Shown one piece after another: positions 5,797 to 12,372 of a stretch of 12,372 nucleotides of DNA; the first letter of the stretch is position 1, and each line of letters begins with the position of its first letter. The stretch lies in assembly GCA_905215575.1 (NCBI GenBank), contig CAJMQV010000048.1, positions 1-12,372 of the forward strand. Direction: 5' to 3'. Source of the stretch: an uncultured bacterium. Its GTDB lineage: Bacteria > Bacteroidota > Bacteroidia > Bacteroidales > Bacteroidaceae. The notes under the pieces were generated by a model that searched no databases, was not told the origin of the DNA, and was given only the letters and a program-made list of their open reading frames with translations. The position numbers and the translations under genes were made by a program.

Positions 5797-7485
5797 ATGT
5801 TCAAGAAAACCTTATTTCTATTTTTTTCCTTTTCGAGTGTCTGTAATCTTTTTGCCGCTGAAAAGATTATTGAAGTGAGTCCGGTAGACGGAAGTGATAA
5901 TCAGGTGTTTGTTCAGGCCATTAAAGAGGCGGCTGAATGTAATGGAAAGCCGGTAACCATCAAACTGAAGCCCGGAGTATATGACTTTTCCCGTTCCGAG
6001 GCTTCAAAAAGTTTGTATTATGTGTCCAACACCACCTCGGAGTCTGAAAATTCCGATCCGGTAAAACATATTGCTGTGTTACTGAAAGATTTGAAGAATG
6101 TCACTTTGGACGGTTGCGGTTCAACTCTTTTGATGACCGGTGAAATGACTTCTCTGGTAGTGGATCATTGCCGAAACATTGTGCTCAAAAACTTTAATAT
6201 AGATCATGAAAACCCTACACAGCCTGAATGTACCGTGAAGGAAGTCGGAGAGGATTATCTTGTCGTCGAGGTGCATCCCAGTTCCCGTTATCAGATTGTG
6301 GATGGTAAACTGGCATGGTATGGAGACGGATGGTCTTTCCAGCGCGGGATAGCCCAGTCTTACGACCCGGTGAAGGATATAACCTGGCGCTCTTGGAGTC
6401 CGATGGATGGCTTGAAGAAAGCGGTGGAAATCAAGCCGCATTTGCTCTATCTGCAATATGACAGAAAGCCGGAGGCCCAATCCGGATACGTTTTTCAGAT
6501 GCGCGACGGAATCCGTGATGAGGTTTGCGGCTTCATAAACCGTTCGGAAAATGTCCGTCTGGAGAATATCAACTTTCATTATTTAGGCAATTTCGGAGTA
6601 GTCTGTCAGTATAGTGAGGATGTTGCCTTTCATCACAGTAATTTTATGCCTAAACCCGGATCCGGAAGAACCAATGCGGGTTTTGCCGATTTTATCCAGG
6701 TTTCGGGGTGTAAGGGAAAGGTAAACATAACAGATTGTACCTTTTCCGGTGCTCATGACGACCCGATCAATGTGCATGGCACTCATCTGAAGGTGATGGA
6801 ATATGTAGATGGAAAAACTCTGAAGATCCGTTTTATGCATCCGCAGACTTACGGCTTCGAAGCTTTTTTCAAGGGCGACGAGGTGGAACTGGTCAATGCG
6901 GAAACATTGCGTGCCGTGTGGAGCGGTAAGATTGCTTCAGCACGTATGGCCAATCCCCGCGAAATGATTGTCACCTTGAATAAGAGTGTTCCCGAAGCGA
7001 TTCGCAGTCTGTCGAATGTGGTCATGGAGAATATTACCTGGACTCCTGAGGTGCTGATCTCCGGAAACCGCTTTTCACGAGTTCCTACCCGTGGCATTCT
7101 GTTGTCAACACGGCGCAAGTCAGTGATTGAAAACAATGTGTTCTATGGAATGCAGATGAGCGCTATACTTGTGGCCGATGATGCGATGAGTTGGTATGAA
7201 TCCGGTCCGGTTCACGATCTGGTGATTCGTCGGAACACCTTCCTGCAATGTGGCGGCCCGGTAATCTGTATTGCGCCGGAGTATCGGAAGTACGACGGGC
7301 CTGTTCACCGCAATATCCGGATTGAGGATAATGTTTTTGAGTCGGATAATCCCAACGTGCCTGCCATTTATGCGAGAGGTGTTGACGGACTGACTGTGCG
7401 TAACAACTCTTTTGAAAAAATGCAAGGTCAGGGCGATAAGGTTCAGATCTCTGATTCGCAAAATGTTGACTGTGACTACCATTAA
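5797..7485 (+). CDS. GH110 alpha-1,3-galactosidase, secreted
   Basis: A 562-residue secreted right-handed beta-helix enzyme of glycoside hydrolase family 110. Family members from Bacteroides remove terminal alpha-1,3-linked galactose from blood group B structures and, in the GlaB type, also from linear Gal-alpha-1,3-Gal. A signal peptide (MFKKTLFLF..., cleavage near CNLFA/AEK) precedes the repeated helix coils, for example VTLDGCGSTL, IVLKNFNID, VRLENINFHYLG, VNITDCTF and LVIRRNTFLQCGG. The acidic motif AHDDPINVHG (about residues 319-328) is the best candidate for the catalytic aspartates. An in-frame TTG at 5788 would add three residues; ATG 5797 is preferred because the signal peptide starts there. 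The GH101-like gene follows 33 bases after the stop, so the two are likely one operon. Family call is strong; the choice between branched and linear substrates cannot be made by eye. Confidence 0.88.
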   Translation: MFKKTLFLFFSFSSVCNLFAAEKIIEVSPVDGSDNQVFVQAIKEAAECNGKPVTIKLKPGVYDFSRSEASKSLYYVSNTTSESENSDPVKHIAVLLKDLKNVTLDGCGSTLLMTGEMTSLVVDHCRNIVLKNFNIDHENPTQPECTVKEVGEDYLVVEVHPSSRYQIVDGKLAWYGDGWSFQRGIAQSYDPVKDITWRSWSPMDGLKKAVEIKPHLLYLQYDRKPEAQSGYVFQMRDGIRDEVCGFINRSENVRLENINFHYLGNFGVVCQYSEDVAFHHSNFMPKPGSGRTNAGFADFIQVSGCKGKVNITDCTFSGAHDDPINVHGTHLKVMEYVDGKTLKIRFMHPQTYGFEAFFKGDEVELVNAETLRAVWSGKIASARMANPREMIVTLNKSVPEAIRSLSNVVMENITWTPEVLISGNRFSRVPTRGILLSTRRKSVIENNVFYGMQMSAILVADDAMSWYESGPVHDLVIRRNTFLQCGGPVICIAPEYRKYDGPVHRNIRIEDNVFESDNPNVPAIYARGVDGLTVRNNSFEKMQGQGDKVQISDSQNVDCDYH

Positions 7486-7518
7486 TGTATTTTGATAGCT
7501 AGGATGGAGATAAATAAT

Positions 7519-8886
7519 ATGATGAGCAAAAGATACTGTTTCTTGATTTTCTGCCTTTGCATGATCGGTTCCTTAGGAGCTTTCAATCATGACTATTCTC
7601 AGACATGGGTCACCAAAATGTTCTTGTCGAAGCCCGATCCGAAAGGCGGTTGTCAGGTAAATATGACGTTTGAACAGGCTTTGGAGGCCATAAGGGTTAC
7701 TGACAATTTATCTTTGGGGATTCCGAAGATTGTCTATCTGGTGGGATGGCAGTATAATGGGCATGATGACAAATACCCGGCTTTCTTTGATGCCAATCCT
7801 TTGCTGAAGCGTTCGGCAGACCGTACCGCACTGGAGAGTCTGCGTTGGCTAATTCGGGAGGCGCGCAAGTATCACACTATCGTGAGCCTGCACATTAACA
7901 TGACCGATGCCTATGACGACAGTCCGCTCTGGAACGAATATGTGGCAAAGGACCTGATTTCGAAGAATGCCGACGGTTCGTTGATGGTCATCGGAGAGTA
8001 TAACAATCGTAAGGCCTATCAGATAAATTATCAGAGAGAATGGGAGGCCGGTTATACCCAAAAGAGAATAGATTCTTTGTTGTCTTTGGTTCCGGAGTTG
8101 AAAGAAGCCGGTACGATTCATAGCGACGCCTGGATAGCACGCCCTAGCGCCGGGCATAATGAAACGGAGATTTGCGAGGCCATGTATCAGCAGAAAGCGG
8201 CTTTGTATTGGAAGTCGAAAGGAATAGACATAACCAGTGAGTGGGTTATGGACTATATGATAGGATATGTTCCCTATGCATGGCACTTTAATGGTTTCAC
8301 GCAAGCGGATTATCTGAAATATCCGGCCCATGTTTATACCGGAACGGGACTGAATCCGGATATTAAAACGAGCGACCATGCGTTGGGATTCCTTTTTGGA
8401 ACCTCCTGCTATGGGGAGCCGATTTGGCAGGGAGCCGACTATAAAGGATGGGAAAAAGCTTTGGTAAAGGATTTCATGCTGAAGGTGCCCCAATATTTCT
8501 TTCTGAACCGTTTGGATCGGGATTCTGTTTCCGGAAGCGGAAACGACCGCATCGCCTGGTATTCGGACGGTGTTTCCGTTTCACTGAAGGACAGTGTAGT
8601 CCGTCAGTACGACCGGGTTTTGCGAAGAAAGAACACGGTGTTTATACCAGCCGTATGGAGAAGCGATCGGGGCATGATAGCCTATTCCGAGACTGGTGGA
8701 GAAGAAGTTGCGGATATCCCATTCCATTGGGGCAACACAAGCAAGGCCAAGATTTACCGCATCACTTCCGACGGATTGGTCTATGAAAAGGAAGTTACGG
8801 TACGGAAAGGCTGCTTGAAAATCAAGATGGATCAGGAAACTCCTTATTATATTGTTCCTGAAACCGGAACAACAAAGGTACGATAA
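7519..8886 (+). CDS. Compact GH101-like glycoside hydrolase, secreted
   Basis: A 455-residue exported enzyme resembling the catalytic barrel of family 101 endo-alpha-N-acetylgalactosaminidases, which release Gal-beta-1,3-GalNAc from Ser/Thr. Blocks that align with the pneumococcal enzyme from memory are GHDD (81-84), LHINMTDAY (124-132), IHSDAW (200-205) with Asp203 at the nucleophile position, ITSEW (238-242) with Glu241 at the acid/base position, and a C-terminal beta domain ending in ETPYYIV (440-446). Classical GH101 proteins exceed 1000 residues with lectin and other modules; here only the barrel and the end domain remain. Family 129 (alpha-N-acetylgalactosaminidase) is a related alternative. 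The frame opens with TTG 7492 and also has ATG 7504; ATG 7519 is chosen because GGAG lies 9 bases upstream and the signal peptide (MMSKRY, hydrophobic core, SLGA/FNHD) starts there. It probably shares a transcript and glycan target with the GH110 gene. Confidence 0.75.
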   Translation: MMSKRYCFLIFCLCMIGSLGAFNHDYSQTWVTKMFLSKPDPKGGCQVNMTFEQALEAIRVTDNLSLGIPKIVYLVGWQYNGHDDKYPAFFDANPLLKRSADRTALESLRWLIREARKYHTIVSLHINMTDAYDDSPLWNEYVAKDLISKNADGSLMVIGEYNNRKAYQINYQREWEAGYTQKRIDSLLSLVPELKEAGTIHSDAWIARPSAGHNETEICEAMYQQKAALYWKSKGIDITSEWVMDYMIGYVPYAWHFNGFTQADYLKYPAHVYTGTGLNPDIKTSDHALGFLFGTSCYGEPIWQGADYKGWEKALVKDFMLKVPQYFFLNRLDRDSVSGSGNDRIAWYSDGVSVSLKDSVVRQYDRVLRRKNTVFIPAVWRSDRGMIAYSETGGEEVADIPFHWGNTSKAKIYRITSDGLVYEKEVTVRKGCLKIKMDQETPYYIVPETGTTKVR

Positions 8887-8903
8887 GAACGATTTTACCA
8901 ATA

Positions 8904-8951
8904 AAATAAACGGACAGGTTGGCGCATATGGCCCAATCTGTCCGTTTATTT
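8904..8951. terminator. Long bidirectional hairpin between glycosidase operon and uvrA
   Basis: Arms 8904-8922 and 8933-8951 pair over 19 positions (one G-U) around a 10-base loop. The outer part is A/T-rich (aaataaa with tttattt) and the core is cggacag with ctgtccg. It sits between the stops of two convergent genes (8886 and 8969), 17 bases from each, so it probably ends transcription in both directions. Confidence 0.85.
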
Positions 8952-8968
8952 GTAAGAGTCATGCTGAT

Positions 8969-11788
8969 TTAATCTTCCTCCAGTTTCTCTTTCAGGAATT
9001 GTCCGGTATAACTTTCGGTGCAGGCGGCCACTTCGCGCGGATTGCCGCATACCACTAAGTTACCGCCCTTGTCGCCACCTTCCGGACCGAGGTCGATGAT
9101 ATAGTCGGCACATTTGATGACATCCATATTGTGTTCGATGATGATCAGCGTATGTCCGCGTTGGATCAGGGCATTGAAAGCCTGAAGCAGACGCTTGATG
9201 TCGTGGAAGTGCAGTCCCGTAGTCGGCTCGTCGAAAATGAAGAGGGTAGGGTCCACCTTTTCCTGTCCCAGATAGTAAGCCAGTTTGACACGCTGGTTCT
9301 CTCCGCCGGACAAGGTGCTGGAAGACTGTCCCAGTTTAATGTATCCCAGTCCGACATCCTGAAGTGATTGCATCTTCTTGGCAATTTTGGTCTGTCCGTG
9401 TTCGGTAAAGAACTCTATGGCCTGGTTGACCGTCATGTTCAGTACATCGTAGATATTCTTGCCTTCGAACTTGACTTCCAGTACATCACTCTTGAAGCGC
9501 TTGCCGTGGCATGATTCGCATTCCAGTACCAGATCGGCCATAAACTGCATTTCTACGGTTACGGTACCTTCGCCCTTACACTCTTCACAGCGTCCGCCTT
9601 CGGTGTTGAAAGAGAAATATCCGCTGCTGAATCCCATCTGCTGTGCCAGAGGCTGGGCGGCAAAGAGTTTGCGGATTTCATCGTATGCCTTGACGTAAGT
9701 CACCGGATTGCTTCGTGAAGATTTGCCGATCGGGTTTTGGTCGATGAACTCGATGTTCTTGATGCGGTCCAGATCTCCTTCCAGTTTCAGGAACTCGCCG
9801 GGGCGGTCGGTCACTTCGTCCATCTCTCTTTTCACGGCCCGATAGAGAATATCGCGCACTAAAGTAGACTTGCCCGAACCGCTGACTCCCGTCACAACGG
9901 TCATTACGTTCAGAGGGAATTTCACGTCAATGCCTTTCAGGTTGTTGGCGCGTGCCCCTTTTATTTCCAGATAGTGCGTCCAGGGTCGGTACTGTGCCGG
10001 CGTCTCTATCTTTTCCTGCCCGGTAAGGTATCTCACGGTGTGACTGCGGGTGTCTTGCGGTTTCTCGGCCAGCATCTTTTGCAGATCGCCCTGGAACACC
10101 ACTTCGCCACCCAGTCGTCCGGCGTCCGGACCGATGTCTATGATATAGTCTGCCGCGCGGATAATTTCCTCGTCGTGTTCCACCACGACAACCGTGTTGC
10201 CCAGATCCTTCAATTGTTTCAGTACCTTGATGAGGCGGTCCGTGTCGCGGCTGTGCAATCCAATGCTCGGTTCATCCAGAATATAGAGAGAACCCACCAG
10301 ACTGCTGCCCAACGAGGTGGCCAGATTAATACGCTGGCTCTCACCGCCCGACAGCGAGTTGCTTAGTCGGTTCAGGGTGAGATAGCCCAGACCAACATCA
10401 AGCAGGAAGGAAATGCGGTTGTTGATTTCCGTCAGAATCCGCTTGGCTACCTGCTCCTCATGCTCATTCAGCTGCAGATTGTCAAAGAACACCTTCAGCT
10501 GTTCAATCGGCAAATCTACCAGATCGGAGATGGAACGGTTGTTGATTTTCACGTAGTTCGCTTCTGGGCGCAGGCGTGTACCGTGGCATTTGGGGCAAGT
10601 AGTCTTTCCGCGGTAGCGTGCCAACATCACGCGATATTGAATCTTATACTGGTTTTCCTCCAGCATTTTGAAGAACGTGTCGATGCAGGTCTCTTCCCGT
10701 GGATTCGCTGCTTTCGGGTCACCGTGCCACAGATAATCCTTTTCGGCCTGAGTCAGTTCATAATAAGGTTTGAAGATGGGGAAGTTATGTTTCTCGGCAT
10801 TGCGGCAGAATTCCAGTTTCCATTCACCCATCTTTTCGCCGCGCCAGCATACCACGGCTCCGTCGTACACACTGAGTGCCGAGTTCGGAATAACCAGACT
10901 CTCGTCCACACCGATTACTTTGCCGAAGCCCTCGCAGGCCGGACATGCTCCGATCGGTGAGTTAAAAGAGAAAAGATTGTCCGTAGGCGGCTCGAAGGTG
11001 ATGCCGTCTGCTTCAAACCGTGTGGAGAAGAAATGCAGAATGCCCGCCGGGTAGAAGCGTAGCACACAGGTGCCGTCGCCCTCGAAGAATGCCGTTTCGG
11101 CAGAATCCGTCAGGCGGGATATGACCGATTGCGATGTGTCGCTGCTCATACGGTCGATGAGCAGATAGATATCCTTCAGGGTTTCCGCATCCGGATCCTG
11201 TCCGTTGAGTTGCTGCAGATAGTCCTCAATGCGCACCATCTCTCCTTTGATATCCAGACGTGTGAATCCCTGTTTCAGGTCCATATCCAGCTGTTCTATG
11301 ACGCTCCTTCCTTCGGGAATGCGCAGAGGAGTGAGCACTGTGAAACGGGTGCCCGGTGAATAAGACAGCATGCAGTTTACCACATCCTCGGTAGTATGCT
11401 TTTTGACTTCCTGTCCGCTGATGGGCGAGAAGGTGCGTCCGATGCGTGCGTAGAGCAGACGCAGATATTCATAGATTTCGGTCGAGGTGCCCACAGTAGA
11501 GCGCGGGTTACGGCTGTTCACCTTCTGTTCGATGGCGATGGCCGGCGGAATACCCTTGATGTAGTCGCATTCCGGTTTGCTCATACGGCCCAAGAACTGA
11601 CGTGCATAAGCCGAAAGGCTTTCCACGTAGCGGCGCTGTCCCTCGGCATACAAGGTGTCGAAAGCCAATGAAGACTTGCCCGAACCGGACAGTCCGGTAA
11701 CGACAATAAGCTTTTCGCGCGGGATATCCAGATCAATGTTCTTCAGATTATTGATCCGGGCTCCTTTGATATGTATATATTGCTCCAT
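8969..11788 (-). CDS. uvrA: Excinuclease ABC subunit A (UvrA)
   Basis: UvrA is the damage-recognition ATPase of nucleotide excision repair; it acts as a dimer with UvrB in the cytoplasm. The 939-residue protein has two ABC ATPase halves. Half 1 has Walker A GLSGSGKSS (32-40), signature LSGGESQR (479-486) and Walker B LYILDEPSIGLH (501-512). Half 2 has GVSGSGKST (634-642), LSGGENQR (826-833) and LFIFDEPTTGLH (849-860). The second zinc module is complete (C734, C737, C757, C760). The first keeps only C282 and C285: the upstream CxxC seen in E. coli is absent, with EADG near 259-262, which I recall as usual in this phylum. The open frame reaches a TTG at 11815, but that codon lies within the -7 box, so the start is ATG 11788. 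The length is normal and no frameshift is seen. It is transcribed alone, convergent with the glycosidase pair. Confidence 0.98.
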   Translation of the reverse strand: MEQYIHIKGARINNLKNIDLDIPREKLIVVTGLSGSGKSSLAFDTLYAEGQRRYVESLSAYARQFLGRMSKPECDYIKGIPPAIAIEQKVNSRNPRSTVGTSTEIYEYLRLLYARIGRTFSPISGQEVKKHTTEDVVNCMLSYSPGTRFTVLTPLRIPEGRSVIEQLDMDLKQGFTRLDIKGEMVRIEDYLQQLNGQDPDAETLKDIYLLIDRMSSDTSQSVISRLTDSAETAFFEGDGTCVLRFYPAGILHFFSTRFEADGITFEPPTDNLFSFNSPIGACPACEGFGKVIGVDESLVIPNSALSVYDGAVVCWRGEKMGEWKLEFCRNAEKHNFPIFKPYYELTQAEKDYLWHGDPKAANPREETCIDTFFKMLEENQYKIQYRVMLARYRGKTTCPKCHGTRLRPEANYVKINNRSISDLVDLPIEQLKVFFDNLQLNEHEEQVAKRILTEINNRISFLLDVGLGYLTLNRLSNSLSGGESQRINLATSLGSSLVGSLYILDEPSIGLHSRDTDRLIKVLKQLKDLGNTVVVVEHDEEIIRAADYIIDIGPDAGRLGGEVVFQGDLQKMLAEKPQDTRSHTVRYLTGQEKIETPAQYRPWTHYLEIKGARANNLKGIDVKFPLNVMTVVTGVSGSGKSTLVRDILYRAVKREMDEVTDRPGEFLKLEGDLDRIKNIEFIDQNPIGKSSRSNPVTYVKAYDEIRKLFAAQPLAQQMGFSSGYFSFNTEGGRCEECKGEGTVTVEMQFMADLVLECESCHGKRFKSDVLEVKFEGKNIYDVLNMTVNQAIEFFTEHGQTKIAKKMQSLQDVGLGYIKLGQSSSTLSGGENQRVKLAYYLGQEKVDPTLFIFDEPTTGLHFHDIKRLLQAFNALIQRGHTLIIIEHNMDVIKCADYIIDLGPEGGDKGGNLVVCGNPREVAACTESYTGQFLKEKLEED

Positions 11789-11812
11789 GAGTAATTTCTT
11801 TTTGTTCTTTGG

Positions 11813-11820
11813 CAAAGTTA
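11813..11820 (-). promoter_or_regulatory. uvrA: Probable -7 box of the uvrA promoter
   Basis: TAACTTTG on the minus strand (11820 to 11813) fits the Bacteroides -7 consensus and is the same octamer as the box upstream of the transporter/radical SAM operon. It lies 24 bases before ATG 11788, giving a leader of roughly 20 bases. The -33 region has no good TTTG. No SOS-type operator was recognised. Confidence 0.65.
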
Positions 11821-12004
11821 CGAAAAAGTGGGTGAAGGACGTGAACAGAATCCGTGAAAATACATTTATGTTTTGATTATCGGGAAAATGATTGAAGTGG
11901 CGGAAAAAAACATTTTCTGTTTTAAACCTTTACAGCCGGACGCCATCTAAAGCATATAATCTTTTACTAACCTTTTGTTTTACCATGTTAAAAACCATTC
12001 GATC

Positions 12005-12372
12005 ATGCTCCGCCTTTTATCTATTGTCATCATATATATAGTCAGTCTGCCACTTTTTGCACAAAACCCGGAAATCAGTCTTTGGGGAACTGTTTACGAC
12101 CGTCAGTTTCGTGAACCGCTTCCCGGTGCTCATGTTATGCTGCTCGACAGCCTGGACCATACTCTCCGTAGCGTTGTAACCAAGACAGACGGTACCTATT
12201 CTCTGGCCGGAGTTCCGGCCGGTAATTTCCGCATTAAGGTAACCTATATGGGGTTTCAGCCCCAGTTCTTCCGGATTAACCTGAAGGAACGTCAGGGAAA
12301 GGTGCGGGTTGCAGACATTTTTATGTCTGAGGAGTCGCGTTATTTGCAAGAAACGGTAGTCACCGCTCAGGT
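12005..12372 (+). CDS. TonB-dependent receptor / outer-membrane protein with carboxypeptidase-regulatory-like domain, 3'-truncated
   Basis: The first 122 residues of a protein that runs off the window end. ATG 12005 opens a signal peptide (MLRLL, hydrophobic core, cleavage after LPLFA before QNPEI). Residues about 25-110 form a carboxypeptidase-regulatory-like beta-sandwich: SLWGTVYDRQFREPLPGAHV, TKTDGTYSLAGVPAGNFRIKV and TYMGFQPQFF. It is followed by a strand ending in LQETVVTAQ, the usual lead-in to a TonB plug domain (compare the common LDEVVVTA). This order is characteristic of Bacteroidetes outer-membrane receptors that import large substrates. The plug and barrel lie outside the window, so a SusC-type receptor cannot be told from other TonB receptors or from an outer-membrane beta-barrel family protein. 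The gene is divergent from uvrA; the 216 bases between the two starts hold no clear TAnnTTTG promoter for this gene, only weak look-alikes such as TAACCTTTTG at 11968-11977. Confidence 0.85.
   Translation, partial: MLRLLSIVIIYIVSLPLFAQNPEISLWGTVYDRQFREPLPGAHVMLLDSLDHTLRSVVTKTDGTYSLAGVPAGNFRIKVTYMGFQPQFFRINLKERQGKVRVADIFMSEESRYLQETVVTAQ

Noticed and set aside
7849..8493. A 214-codon minus-strand open frame within the GH101-like gene
   Set aside because: It is antisense to a gene with recognisable catalytic blocks, has no promoter-like sequence and no family features.
12017..12349. Minus-strand open frame of 110 codons at the window end
   Set aside because: The opposite strand encodes a signal peptide and carboxypeptidase-regulatory-like domain that continues off the window; the minus frame has no recognisable features.

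Overview
The window looks like chromosomal DNA of a member of the Bacteroidales, probably Bacteroides or Phocaeicola. The reasons are: TAnnTTTG-type -7 boxes, including one with a well-spaced TTTG -33 element; a NagB-like/PIG-L fusion protein of the kind known from Bacteroides; a GH110 alpha-1,3-galactosidase; a UvrA with the shortened first zinc module I recall from this phylum; and the start of a TonB-dependent receptor with a carboxypeptidase-regulatory-like N-terminal domain. I see no RNA genes, CRISPR arrays, insertion sequences or phage genes.

Layout. (a) 1-1910, plus strand: the 3' part of a carbon-starvation (CstA) transporter gene overlaps a gene for a small two-helix membrane protein, followed closely by a small outer-membrane beta-barrel protein; a hairpin follows at 1932-1977. 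(b) 2027-4175, plus strand: a single gene with its own Bacteroides-type promoter and a strong terminator. It encodes a 661-residue fusion of a catalytically degenerate glucosamine-6-phosphate-deaminase-like domain and an intact-looking PIG-L/LmbE zinc deacetylase domain. (c) 4214-5629, minus strand: a YhhQ/DUF165-type queuosine-precursor transporter gene broken by a -1 frameshift, then a short radical SAM gene with an unusual CX4CX2C cluster motif. Together they suggest salvage of queuosine precursors. (d) 5656-8951, plus strand: a secreted two-enzyme cassette, GH110 alpha-1,3-galactosidase followed by a compact GH101-like glycosidase, preceded by a small set of direct repeats. (e) 8969-11820, minus strand: uvrA with its promoter, converging on the glycosidase pair across a long shared hairpin. 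(f) 12005-12372, plus strand: the signal peptide and first domain of an outer-membrane receptor, cut by the window edge.

How the genes fit together. The window is a run of short independent transcription units, not one large system. The two glycosidases probably act in sequence on host mucin or blood-group-type glycans outside the cytoplasm: GH110 trims terminal alpha-1,3-galactose and the GH101-like enzyme acts on alpha-GalNAc-linked cores. The radical SAM/YhhQ pair probably imports and remodels 7-deazaguanine precursors for tRNA queuosine. The NagB-like/PIG-L fusion may act on an amino-sugar derivative.

The points most worth a second look are the fusion protein with the lost deaminase residues, the radical SAM/YhhQ pair with its odd cysteine spacing and frameshift, and the compact GH101-like enzyme. 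Family assignments come from motif and sequence recognition by eye; no database search was run. No gene longer than a few residues appears to be missing from the gaps, and no gap exceeds 300 bases.
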